DNA of 64,000 nucleotides, taken from positions 1 through 64,000 of the forward strand of contig NZ_JACYXM010000003.1 of NCBI RefSeq assembly GCF_014843005.1. Reading direction: 5' to 3'. The position numbers were made by a program, and so were the translations under genes. Position 1 is the stretch's first letter. Every line of letters begins with the position of its first letter. Below the pieces are notes generated by a model. The model was given only the letters and a program-made list of their open reading frames with translations. It made no database searches and was not told where the DNA came from. Origin of the DNA: Rhodanobacter sp. DHG33 (GTDB lineage Bacteria; Pseudomonadota; Gammaproteobacteria; Xanthomonadales; Rhodanobacteraceae). Positions 26,768 through 34,469 of this stretch are shown in pieces.

Positions 26768-27424
26768 TTAGTTGCCCAGTGCGTTGCGAAGCCCTTCCTC
26801 ATCAGAAGTCAGAGCCGATGAACTGCCGCTGCCATTCGCCCATAGCGGATAAGTCCTAGACAGGCTCGACAAGGCACCGAGCAGCACCACTAACCCTGCC
26901 AGGGTGTAGATCAACTGCTGACGCTTCACAGCGTCCGGGTTGACCAGACGCACGACCTGCGCCGCATCTGTGCCCGGATCGCACTCGATCACGCTGCTCC
27001 ACCCCATGCGAAGACCAGCACGGGTCAGGAAGCTGCAGCAGAAGAAGCTGCAGAAGACCGCGAAGTACAGCGCCGTGGTAGCAGGTGCGCTGCTGTCATC
27101 GGGATACGTCACCATGATGCCGACGATCATGACGACACCAGCGACAGCCCCGGCGATGTACCAGAGCTTGGTGGTCATGCCAAGAAACACCGGCTTGATT
27201 GCTGCCTGTTGGAAGCCATTGACCGCTTGCAAGCTGTGGCTGTTTCTTCCGTGGTTGTACGCGATGTACATACACCACGGCAGGATGACGGGCGCGAGAA
27301 ACATCCAGAACGAACTACTCAGCGTAAACGACAAGAGCAGCAGGGGCATGACGATGAAGCAGCGTGCAGTACCGAGCTTCTGCATGCCGGTCATTTGCGA
27401 CCAAATCTTTGATAGTGGTTCCAT
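26768..27424 (-). CDS. integral membrane protein, unknown function
   Basis: A 218-residue protein with about four to five membrane helices: two near residues 22-56, one near 90-107, one near 115-130 and one near 172-190. The last 30 residues are Ser-rich and exposed. No transport or enzyme motif is recognised. Its stop is 80 bases before the start of the lipoprotein gene, same strand. The pairing of a polytopic membrane protein with a large lipoprotein may represent a surface or sensing system of the element. The frame start at 27424 is an ATG with CTCTCTT (AAGAGAG on the coding strand) upstream. Confidence 0.65.
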   Translation of the reverse strand: MEPLSKIWSQMTGMQKLGTARCFIVMPLLLLSFTLSSSFWMFLAPVILPWCMYIAYNHGRNSHSLQAVNGFQQAAIKPVFLGMTTKLWYIAGAVAGVVMIVGIMVTYPDDSSAPATTALYFAVFCSFFCCSFLTRAGLRMGWSSVIECDPGTDAAQVVRLVNPDAVKRQQLIYTLAGLVVLLGALSSLSRTYPLWANGSGSSSALTSDEEGLRNALGN

Positions 27425-27513
27425 ACGTAGTCTCTCTTTAGGTTGGGTTGAGGTAAATCGAGTGCACAGCGATGCTCGACGACAGTCAGGCCGAAGCCCG
27501 ACTCGACGTCGTT

Positions 27514-27695
27514 TCAGTTGAACGGGGTGTAGACCTTGCGCCGGTTGAACACTTGGCTGATGGTCAATCAGGCATCGGTGGGGTAGCCCAACTTCACACC
27601 TGAACCGCCGCGATAGCCTTGTCCTGGTCGCTGCTGACTAAACCCCCAGCAACAACCGACGAGCCGGCACAGATGATGGTGCGCAGTGCTTTCAT
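27514..27695 (-). pseudogene. decayed short secreted-protein gene
   Basis: An ATG at 27695 with AGGGG six bases upstream starts a signal-like peptide (MKALRTIICAGSSVVAGG) that stops after 33 codons at 27594. In a neighbouring frame the sequence goes on with an ordered-looking Gly-rich segment (YRGGSGVKLGYPTDA), then TGA, then LTISQVFNRRKVYTPFN and a stop at 27514. One frameshift and one nonsense change would unite them. This looks like a broken gene, but the short intact frame could also be the real product. Confidence 0.35.
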
Positions 27696-27793
27696 GTGGA
27701 TCCCCTGTCGCGATGTGCTGCTCCCTGTTCATCCCTTCTCTGGCAGCACAATGGAGAGGGGGTGGCCAAGCCGCTCGAAGATTGCTCTTATGT

Positions 27794-27862
27794 ACCTGAA
27801 GATCAGGTTACCAAACTATTATTTTTCGCGCATCTTTAGACAAATGAACCTGTAGATCAGGA
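27794..27862. promoter_or_regulatory. twin palindromic operators upstream of the XRE regulator
   Basis: ACCTGAAGATCAGGT at 27794-27808 is a perfect 15-base palindrome with an AGA centre. A near copy, ACCTGTAGATCAGGA, lies at 27848-27862. The 39 bases between are AT-rich and suited to a promoter. The second copy ends 50 bases before the regulator ATG. Autoregulation by the XRE protein is the natural reading. Confidence 0.6.
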
Positions 27863-27912
27863 GCCATTGAAAGAGGGATAAGTTGTTTGACCGCAGCAGG
27901 AAGAGCGGTCAA

Positions 27913-28245
27913 ATGACAAAAGCCACAGCAAATTCGACGAAAGCCAAGTCCATCGACAAGCCGGAATACGAGATCGTGTGCAGGCTTCTGCGCGCGATCC
28001 GGCAACGCGCCAAGCTGTCGCAGGGTTCCCTTGGGGAAGTTCTAGGGCGACCACAGACTTTCGTGAGCGATTGCGAATTAGGCGCCCGGCGATTGGACGC
28101 TCTGCAGCTCCGGGAGTGGTGCCAAGCTTGTGGAACTACCTTTGCTGACTTTGCGCGACGCCTAGACGAGACGCTGGAAGTCCTTCCCCCACTGGCGCCA
28201 CCAGCATCCAGATCGAAGCCGAAAAAGGTCCCTTCCAAGCCCTGA
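27913..28245 (+). CDS. XRE-family helix-turn-helix regulator
   Basis: A 110-residue protein whose middle (about 20-80) is a Cro/CI-type helix-turn-helix: LLRAIRQRAKLSQGSLGEVLGRPQTFVSDCELGARRLDALQLREWC. A basic proline-rich tail follows (SRSKPKKVPSKP). The ATG at 27913 follows AGGAAGAG by eight bases; the frame is open from a TTG at 27883. It is the only plus-strand gene between the lipoprotein pair and the integrase, and two palindromes upstream are likely its operators. It probably controls element genes. Confidence 0.8.
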   Translation: MTKATANSTKAKSIDKPEYEIVCRLLRAIRQRAKLSQGSLGEVLGRPQTFVSDCELGARRLDALQLREWCQACGTTFADFARRLDETLEVLPPLAPPASRSKPKKVPSKP

Positions 28246-28302
28246 GGCGTCGCCCAAACCGGTCGACGCCTCAGGCTTCTGCCAGCTAAGGCGTGTTTCC
28301 CT

Positions 28303-29259
28303 TCACGCCGCTAGCTTCATCACCTCATCCCACGCCCGCTGCTTGATCTGGGCTCCCTGCCCAAACCACGCCGCATCGCGCCGGTGATCGTCGCTACGTG
28401 CCCGGCGGTGGTGATCGATGAACTCGGTGATGCCGTTCAATAGGCCCCATGCCGTGCCGCGGCTGGAAGTCAGCAAAGCACCGCGGCCACCACCCTCGTA
28501 CAGGGCACGGACATTGGCTACGGCCTGCTCGTTGACCACCGGCGCCTTGCCATCCTGGCCCGCGTAGACCAATACACGGCGAAGCAGGCCTTCCACCGAA
28601 TCCGGGTCGAGCGGGCGATCCACCAATGCCTTCATGCGCTCCACAAAGCCGTCCCACGCGGACACGGTGATACCGAGCTGACGTTTCACTGCCGCGGGAT
28701 CAAACTGGCTCCGATGCGGCACCTTGATGGCTCCACTGGCGTTACCCAGCGCGATCTGCAAGGTGTTGCTGCACACGACACGGACGCTGGTGAACTGCGC
28801 TGTGGTCGCCAACGTGCCGTCGCAGGCCGTGGCCAATAGCAGGTAGCCATCTACCCGGTCGTGCCCCTTCAAGCTGGCGCTCTGGCCGGTACGTGCCAAT
28901 GCCCAGAACTTACGGCCTTCGCGGAGCACACCCGCCGTTTCCAGTTCGAAGCCACCGATTTCGGTGAGGTCGCGGTAGAACTCCAGGATCTCCCCTGGCT
29001 GGACAACCTGGAAGCGCTTGCTCACCACGGCCAGTGGTGCCTTGGTGTCGGAGCGGTAAAGCACCTTTTGCTCCGAGAACGCATTGATGACGCCGATGTT
29101 GTTGCTGCCGGTGATGTAGTGGACTTCGGATTCCTCGATCTGCCAGTCCATGCCCGCGTTGGCCCTCCAGACTTCAATGGGCTGTTGGGCTTCAAGCTTC
29201 GTGCCGAGGCCATGCCACGGGATTCTTCCCGTGTAGGCCATGGATTGAACCAGATGCAT
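28303..29259 (-). CDS. DUF932 phage/plasmid-like protein
   Basis: A 318-residue protein of the DUF932 family (phage/plasmid-like TIGR03299 type), common on conjugative and integrative elements. Typical parts: the start MHLVQSMAYTGRIPWHGLGT, VSKRFQVVQPGEILEFYRDL, and the conserved TSVRVVCSNTLQIAL core, with a helical C-terminus ending DEVMKLAA. AAGGAG lies eight bases before the ATG. The molecular role is not known for this family; an anti-restriction or DNA-handling role has been supposed. It is in the same direction as the zinc-ribbon gene and integrase. Confidence 0.85.
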   Translation of the reverse strand: MHLVQSMAYTGRIPWHGLGTKLEAQQPIEVWRANAGMDWQIEESEVHYITGSNNIGVINAFSEQKVLYRSDTKAPLAVVSKRFQVVQPGEILEFYRDLTEIGGFELETAGVLREGRKFWALARTGQSASLKGHDRVDGYLLLATACDGTLATTAQFTSVRVVCSNTLQIALGNASGAIKVPHRSQFDPAAVKRQLGITVSAWDGFVERMKALVDRPLDPDSVEGLLRRVLVYAGQDGKAPVVNEQAVANVRALYEGGGRGALLTSSRGTAWGLLNGITEFIDHHRRARSDDHRRDAAWFGQGAQIKQRAWDEVMKLAA

Positions 29260-29367
29260 GACACACTCCTTATTAATAGACGCATAAACGCCCTGGCCTC
29301 GGCGATGAGCCGAGGCCAGGGCGACATGAGCGCAAGAGAGAGAAGGGAAAGTTAAGGCAACGCGCCG

Positions 29368-29733
29368 TCAGGCTCGGTCGCTGAAGGCGTGTCCGCAGTC
29401 GCGGCATAGACGGTTGTGCAGGATGTTTCGGTCGATGCCATCACCCAGTCGCGAACCGGCTGCACATCCGGCAGCGCCACCCACAATGCCATCGATAACC
29501 ACGCCAGCCGTTACTCCAAGCAACGCTCCAATGGGGCCGCCCAGAAAACCGATCTCGGCTCCTGCCAAAGCTGCGGCGACACCACCAGTCGTTCCTACGA
29601 TGGCACCGATCGCGCCGCCGAAGCGCCGCGCCAGATGACGCGACTCGACACGCGGTGATCGACACTTTGGACAGCGTGGCGTGAGCTCTATGAGCTCACC
29701 ACCGCACTCATCATCCAGCAGTACTTCATGCAT
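29368..29733 (-). CDS. zinc-ribbon / glycine-zipper protein
   Basis: A 121-residue protein in which two half-ribbons, CPKC (near 20) and CRDCGHAF (near 110), flank a long Gly/Ala/Ile-rich glycine-zipper segment (FGGAIGAIVGTTGG... to GGAAGCAAG). The four cysteines can form one zinc site if the glycine-rich part folds as a hairpin in a membrane. Its ATG lies inside the end of the small membrane gene upstream (29727-29881), an overlap of seven bases, so the two are coupled. Function not recognised. Confidence 0.65.
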   Translation of the reverse strand: MHEVLLDDECGGELIELTPRCPKCRSPRVESRHLARRFGGAIGAIVGTTGGVAAALAGAEIGFLGGPIGALLGVTAGVVIDGIVGGAAGCAAGSRLGDGIDRNILHNRLCRDCGHAFSDRA

Positions 29734-29881
29734 CGGTGTCCTCCTTCAAGCGCCTGGCCACATACAGTCGCAGGCCCCATGACCACAAGACGCCAGCCAA
29801 AAAGATGACTGCGAAGACGGCGAGGCATTCGAGGAGCGACGGACAGGGGTAACCAATCCATGCGTTGTTGAACATCACCAT
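29727..29881 (-). CDS. 51-codon single-helix membrane protein
   Basis: Starts MVMFNNAWIGYPCPSLL and has one membrane helix (about 18-38, CLAVFAVIFLAGVLWSWGLRL) and a basic tail. AAGGAG is directly upstream; with the ATG at 29875 spacing would be ideal, with 29881 it is short, so either start is possible. The gene overlaps the next by seven bases. It is missed by length filters but looks genuine. Confidence 0.6.
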
Positions 29882-29987
29882 GACTCCTTACGGAATTGGC
29901 TTCCGCATGGAAGCCCATGCAGAAGGAGCAGAGAACATCTCTACTCATCAGGGTGATATGGATTTGAAATGCGGTGGAATCGAACAA

Positions 29988-31202
29988 CTAGGCTGACTGT
30001 CGATCAAAGCGGACAATCTTGGCGCCAAGGCGCAAGCTGTCCAAGTAATCCGCCCATGCCTGCATCATCTTACGGCGCTCAGGCAGGTGCGCTGTGCGGT
30101 TATAAGCTCGCCCATTTGGGTCACGCACGGCGTGTGCCAACTGGTGCTCGATGTAGTCGGGGCGAAAGCCCAGAACCTCATCCAAAATGGTTCGCGCCAT
30201 CGCTCGGAAGCCATGCCCGGTCATCGTCTTCGAGTCGAATCCCATCCTCCGCATGGACGCATTGATGGTGTTTTCACTCATGGGACGCCCCTTGCCGCGC
30301 GTACTCGGAAACACGTATTCACCGCGCCCGGTATAGGGTTCGAGTTCGCGCAGAACTTCCAGTGCCTGAGTGGGTAACGGAACGATGTGCGGCGTGCCGG
30401 TTTTGGTGGCTATGTAGCGCCATTCCCCAGTCTCCAGATTGATGTCAGCCCAGCGGGCGGTACGCAACTCACCAGGACGTGAAAACGTCAAGGGGGCAAA
30501 CTTCAGTGCAGATTGCACGATGATGCTCCCTTCATAACCCCACAACGCGCGCAGCAATGGTGCAACCTGATCGGGTTCAGTGAGGCTTGCGAAGTGCTCC
30601 GTCTTGGGGGATTCAAGTGCGCCCACCAGATCAGCCGTTGGATTCTTCGTCGCTCGGCCCGTAGCAATGGCATAGCGAAACACCATCGAAATCAGGCCGC
30701 GTGCGCGATGCGCCGTCTCCACTGCACCACGCCTTTCCAGCTTGCGCAGGGGAATCAGAATCTCCGGTGCCGTCAGCTCATCAATCGGCCTGCCTCCGAT
30801 GAGCGGATTCAGATCCTTTTCGACGATTCGTTGATTACGCTCGACCGTGGACGCGGCATTCTTCTTTGATCGCAGCGCCAGCATCTCCAAAGCAATCACG
30901 CCGAAAGTGTTTCCACCGCCTTCGCTCTTCAGAAATTTCTCCACCTTGCGCTGTAATCCTGGATCAATGCCCGAACTGAGTTTTTTGCGAGCCTCGAAGT
31001 GCTTCTCGCGCGCTTCAGCAAGACTGGTTTCCGGATACGAGCCCAACGCGAGCCGCTTCTCCTTACCACCGAAACGGTACTTCCACCGCCATAGCTTGCT
31101 TCCCGACGGAGTCACTTCAAGGTAGAGCCCACCACCATCGAAGAGCCTCAATGGCTTGTCAGCGGGGCGTGCTTTCCGGATGGCTAGATCGCTCAAAGGC
31201 AT
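29988..31202 (-). CDS. P4-type tyrosine integrase
   Basis: About 404 residues from the ATG at 31202 (MPLSDLAIRKARPADKP, the usual P4-integrase start); the frame is open to 31295. The N-terminal DUF4102 arm-binding domain (FDGGGLYLEVTPSGSKLWRWKYRFGGKEKRLALG) is followed by a SAM-like domain and the catalytic domain: Arg in SRPGELRTARW, HGFRAMAR (His-x-x-Arg), HQLAHAV, and the nucleophile Tyr in GRAYNRT. It cuts and joins DNA at the tRNA-Arg gene whose 3' end is about 160 bases upstream. Intact, so the element may still be mobile. Confidence 0.92.
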   Translation of the reverse strand: MPLSDLAIRKARPADKPLRLFDGGGLYLEVTPSGSKLWRWKYRFGGKEKRLALGSYPETSLAEAREKHFEARKKLSSGIDPGLQRKVEKFLKSEGGGNTFGVIALEMLALRSKKNAASTVERNQRIVEKDLNPLIGGRPIDELTAPEILIPLRKLERRGAVETAHRARGLISMVFRYAIATGRATKNPTADLVGALESPKTEHFASLTEPDQVAPLLRALWGYEGSIIVQSALKFAPLTFSRPGELRTARWADINLETGEWRYIATKTGTPHIVPLPTQALEVLRELEPYTGRGEYVFPSTRGKGRPMSENTINASMRRMGFDSKTMTGHGFRAMARTILDEVLGFRPDYIEHQLAHAVRDPNGRAYNRTAHLPERRKMMQAWADYLDSLRLGAKIVRFDRQSA

Positions 31203-31279
31203 TGGGGGCATCCAATGTGGTTTGGGGTCGTCACCCCCATGTATGCCCCCAGCAAGCTTGGATTTCAAGGGATCACCCT

Positions 31280-31354
31280 GGATTTCCATGGACAAATAGA
31301 CAACAAAAAACCACTGATATCAGTGGCTTATGGACAGCTATGGATTTCTTTGGA
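31280..31354. promoter_or_regulatory. attachment-site region with palindrome and direct repeats
   Basis: Between the integrase gene and the tRNA lies the perfect 16-base palindrome CCACTGATATCAGTGG (31311-31326). The near-identical repeats GGATTTCCATGGA (31280-31292) and GGATTTCTTTGGA (31342-31354) lie either side of it. Such repeats next to a tRNA target suit integrase or excisionase arm sites, but the integrase promoter is also here. Confidence 0.45.
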
Positions 31355-31362
31355 TTACGAGA

Positions 31363-31439
31363 TGGCGCGCCCGGAGGGATTCGAACCCCCGACCAATGGC
31401 TTCGGAAGCCACTACTCTATCCGGCTGAGCTACGGGCGC
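31363..31439 (-). tRNA. tRNA-Arg (anticodon CCG)
   Basis: A 77-base cloverleaf on the minus strand: acceptor GCGCCCG pairing with CGGGCGC, a D-arm GCTCAGCCGGATAGAGT, anticodon arm GTGGC-TTCCGAA-GCCAT with CCG in the loop, variable loop TGGTC, T-arm GGGGGTTCGAATCCCTC, discriminator G and an encoded CCA. It is the integration target: its 3' end faces the integrase. It therefore marks the right edge of the element. Confidence 0.95.
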
Positions 31440-31525
31440 GTGGTGTTGCAGGGCCGCGCATGGTCATGACGACGCACGGCGGACGGGCAGTATAGCGGAG
31501 ATGGACGTCGTGCTCATGCAGAAAA

Positions 31526-31554
31526 GGGGCTCCCGATCGGGAGCCCCTTTTTTT
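31526..31554. terminator. bidirectional intrinsic terminator
   Basis: A perfect inverted repeat, GGGGCTCCCGA then TCGGGAGCCCC, is followed by seven T on the plus strand and by TTTT on the minus strand. It closes the minus-strand M61 peptidase gene that ends at 31632. Confidence 0.85.
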
Positions 31555-31631
31555 CAGCCTGTTAGCCCGCTCGAAACGAGGCCGTCCCTGGCCTTTCCCG
31601 GCGTCTGCCAGCGCGGAAGGCAACAAAGCGC

Positions 31632-33533
31632 TCAGCGCGCCTTGAACAGCACGCTCAAGGTGTCGGGCTTGCTGGTATCGCGCACGAGGTGCGGGTACTT
31701 CAACCCGTCGTGGTAGTCGATGTTGATCGTCTTGTACTGGTCGAAGTCCTTCACCAGCAGCTGGATCTGCTGGCTCTTGTCCTTCGCGGCAGCGGTGACG
31801 ACATCCTTCAGATCGTCCGGATCGAAGTCGCGGCCGTTGACGGCGACGATGGTCATGCTGGGTGCCAGGCCGGCCTTGAAGGCGGGACCGTCCCACAGCA
31901 CGTCGCCGATCTGGCCGCCCTTGCCCACCGACACGCCCAGCGAGTAGGTGAGGTCGGCGAAGTGGCGGCGCGCTTCCATGGCCTTCACCGCGGCGCTGGG
32001 CTTGTCGGTGTAGACGAGCTTCCAGCCGTGCGCTTCGAAGCCGCCGATCAGCGGGCCGTGGCCGTCGAGACGCTCGCGCAGGTACTTCGCCCAGTCGTAG
32101 GGCTGGATATCGTTGAGCGTCTTCACCACATCCGCGAAGGTGTAGGTGTTGGTGACGAAGCTGCCGTTGTCCATGCCGAAGAAGGCCTTGGCGAAATCGT
32201 CGATGCTCTTCTTGCCGCCGCTCATGTCACGCAGCTTGCCATCCACGTCCAGCCAGATCAGCTGGCCCGCGCTGTAGTAGTCCTCGCTGCTCTGGTAGTT
32301 GCGGTAGGGCAGCGGCGCGCGCTGGGCGATGATGGGGTCGTTGGTGGTGTCCTGCACGTTGCGCCACGAGGCGAGGCCGGGGCGGCCCTTGTCGTAGGTA
32401 GCGGCCACGTAGGCCCACATGTCGTGCGCCTGCTCGTCGTTCCACAGGCCGGAGCGCGAAGCCATCACCTGGCCCCAGAACTGGGTCTGGCCTTCGTATA
32501 CCCACAGCAACGAGTCCTGCATCGGCACATTGAAGTTCGGCGTCCACAGGTCGGCCGGGCGGCGGTACTTGCCGTCCCAGGAGTGGTTGTACTCGTGCGA
32601 GAACAGATCGCGGCCCAGCGCGTTCTTCTCCCACGCGGAGAAGAAGTCGGCACCCGTGCCGTCCTCGCTGGACTGGTGGTGCTCGAGGCCTTCGCCGCCC
32701 ATCTTGTCGCTGAGCGAGACCAGGAAGTCGTAGTGGTCGTAGTGGTGCGCGCCGTACAGCTTGTACATCTGCTGCACCAGGTTGTGGAACGGTTTTTCCT
32801 GCTCCGGCTTGATCTCGAGGTACTTCGGATCGTCGGCCACGATGTCCATGTGCACGCCGGCCTTCGCGCCCGGATCGAGATCGAGGCGCTTGAAGTACTT
32901 GCCGGCGTAGATCGGCGAGTCCACCAGGGTGTTGAAGGTGGTGGTCTTGAAGTGCACGGTGTCGCCGTCGTGCGAGGCCGTTTCCAGCGCGGTGCCGAAC
33001 TGCCAGCCCACGGGGAACTTGGCGCTGGCATCGACCTTGATCTGGCGCGTGTAGTAGCCGGCCGGATATACCGTGTTGGCATTCCACTGCAGGTCCAGCA
33101 TTTCCGGGGTCATCACCACGCGACCCTGGCGGTTGTTCTGCGGCGTGAGGTACTGGAAATCCACCTCAACGCTGCTCGCGCCCTGCGGCACGTCGACGTG
33201 GAAGGCGTAGACGTTGAGCGGATCGCGCACCCACGGAATCACCTGGCCGTTGGCCTTCACCACCAGGCCGGCGAACTTGTCGATAGGACCGCTGGGCGAA
33301 TGGTTGCCGGGCAGCCACTGCGGGTAGAGCAGGGTCAGCGCACCGGCCTGCGCGGGAATCACTTCGTGCACGCGGAAGATGCGGTGCGCGAGGTCGGTGG
33401 CATCCACGCTGATCTGCAGCGTGCCCGGATAAGCCACGTCCTTGGGCGGCGGTACGTCATCGGCGAGCACGTTGAGGCTGACCAGGCCAATGGCACCGGC
33501 GACGATGGCGGAAGCAAGACGTGAGACTTTCAA
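31632..33533 (-). CDS. secreted M61-family metallopeptidase with PDZ domain (copy 1)
   Basis: A 633-residue exported protein. It begins at a TTG with GGGAGA five bases upstream (no ATG gives a signal peptide); the signal ends near LNVLADD. An N-terminal beta domain (about 30-250) precedes the thermolysin-like catalytic domain with the zinc motif HEYNH near residue 312 and DLFSHEYNHSWDGKYRRPADLWTPNF around it, then DDLKDV-containing PDZ (about 530-620). M61 peptidases are glycyl-type aminopeptidases of the periplasm. It is a paralogue of the gene at 34470-36392, and the two flank a small OMP gene. The frame continues to 33884 but that part is leader of no family character. Confidence 0.88.
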   Translation of the reverse strand: MKVSRLASAIVAGAIGLVSLNVLADDVPPPKDVAYPGTLQISVDATDLAHRIFRVHEVIPAQAGALTLLYPQWLPGNHSPSGPIDKFAGLVVKANGQVIPWVRDPLNVYAFHVDVPQGASSVEVDFQYLTPQNNRQGRVVMTPEMLDLQWNANTVYPAGYYTRQIKVDASAKFPVGWQFGTALETASHDGDTVHFKTTTFNTLVDSPIYAGKYFKRLDLDPGAKAGVHMDIVADDPKYLEIKPEQEKPFHNLVQQMYKLYGAHHYDHYDFLVSLSDKMGGEGLEHHQSSEDGTGADFFSAWEKNALGRDLFSHEYNHSWDGKYRRPADLWTPNFNVPMQDSLLWVYEGQTQFWGQVMASRSGLWNDEQAHDMWAYVAATYDKGRPGLASWRNVQDTTNDPIIAQRAPLPYRNYQSSEDYYSAGQLIWLDVDGKLRDMSGGKKSIDDFAKAFFGMDNGSFVTNTYTFADVVKTLNDIQPYDWAKYLRERLDGHGPLIGGFEAHGWKLVYTDKPSAAVKAMEARRHFADLTYSLGVSVGKGGQIGDVLWDGPAFKAGLAPSMTIVAVNGRDFDPDDLKDVVTAAAKDKSQQIQLLVKDFDQYKTINIDYHDGLKYPHLVRDTSKPDTLSVLFKAR

Positions 33534-33789
33534 TGGATTCTCCCTTGGGCAACGGCCCGCGCGGCGGACGTGGCGCGAGCATGTCTCTCCCATGCTAGTC
33601 CCGCGGCGCATGCGACTCCCCTGCCAAAGGTCATTCACACGGCTGAATGGATCCCCCCATGGGTTGTTAAGCGAAAGCTTCGCGCAAGGCGGCCGAACCA
33701 CCGTGGCCGCCGCCGTGTATCCCCGCGCGGCACACCATGGGCATCCCCACCCATGGCGATCGCAAAAACAAAAACAGGAGTCCACTCCC

Positions 33790-34395
33790 ATGAACAAGCT
33801 TTTCCTTACGGCCGCCATGGCCGCCCTGCTCGCCTCCCCGCTGCTCAGCCAGGCGGCCCGCGCAGACGACAACAGCAACGGCAACCCCGACCCGCTGCAG
33901 AACTTCTACGTCGCCGGCAACCTGGGCCAGACCCAGAACCGCAACAGCGACTTCGGCCACGACAACAGCGTGTTCCAGAACGTGCGCTTCGGCTGGCGCT
34001 GGAACGACTACGTCGGTCCGGAAGTCGGCTACGTCTACCTCGGTCGTCCGAAGAACGTAACCGACGGCGTCGAAACCAACCTGAAGTCGCGCGCCGCCAC
34101 CGTGGGCGTGAATGGCAAGTACGACATCGGCGGCAGCCCCTGGTTCGTCACCGGCCACGCCGGCTACATGCGCTCGACGAGCTACATGGGCGAAACCTAC
34201 GGCGATGCCGAGTCGCGCGAGAAGAGCTGGAACAACGGCTGGTTCGCCGGCGCCGGCGTGGGCTACGACGTCACCCGCAACGTGAGCCTGGCGGTGAACT
34301 ACGACAACTACCGCCTGCAGTACGGCCGTCCCACCACGGGCCAGCAGCGCTCCAACGTGGCGGCGTTCTCGGGTTCGCTGGAATATCGCTTCTGA
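33790..34395 (+). CDS. small outer-membrane beta-barrel protein
   Basis: A 201-residue protein with a clear signal peptide (MNKLFLTAAMAALLASPLLSQAARA) and eight or so amphipathic strands ending EYRF, the C-terminal aromatic needed for outer-membrane insertion. It matches the general OmpA-like/porin OMP_b-brl pattern (FYVAGNLGQTQNR..., ATVGVNGKYDI, VGYDVTRNVSLAVNYDNYRLQYG). AGGAG lies about nine bases before the ATG. It is divergent from one M61 gene and convergent with the other, ending at a shared hairpin. Specific role unknown. Confidence 0.8.
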   Translation: MNKLFLTAAMAALLASPLLSQAARADDNSNGNPDPLQNFYVAGNLGQTQNRNSDFGHDNSVFQNVRFGWRWNDYVGPEVGYVYLGRPKNVTDGVETNLKSRAATVGVNGKYDIGGSPWFVTGHAGYMRSTSYMGETYGDAESREKSWNNGWFAGAGVGYDVTRNVSLAVNYDNYRLQYGRPTTGQQRSNVAAFSGSLEYRF

Positions 34396-34422
34396 ACCCT
34401 GCCGTACGAACGTCGTGAAAAG

Positions 34423-34448
34423 CAACGGCCGCCCTCGGGCGGCCGTTG
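34423..34448. terminator. intrinsic terminator between convergent genes
   Basis: CAACGGCCGCCC, loop TC, GGGCGGCCGTTG is a perfect 12-bp stem between the OMP stop (34395) and the second M61 stop (34470). T-rich bases follow weakly on both strands. Confidence 0.75.
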
Positions 34449-34469
34449 TCGTTCAAGGATGCCGAAGCG

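Noticed and set aside
27619..27855. A 78-codon plus-strand frame before the XRE gene
   Set aside because: Runs through the twin operators and promoter-like AT-rich segment, and has no ribosome site.
30000..31362. CRISPR array or repeat cluster near the integrase
   Set aside because: Only one palindrome and one pair of 13-base repeats were seen; there is no regular repeat-spacer pattern anywhere in the window.
31689..33524. A 611-codon plus-strand frame with many VLH/VVV stretches
   Set aside because: Lies entirely opposite the M61 peptidase with intact zinc motif; low-complexity product.
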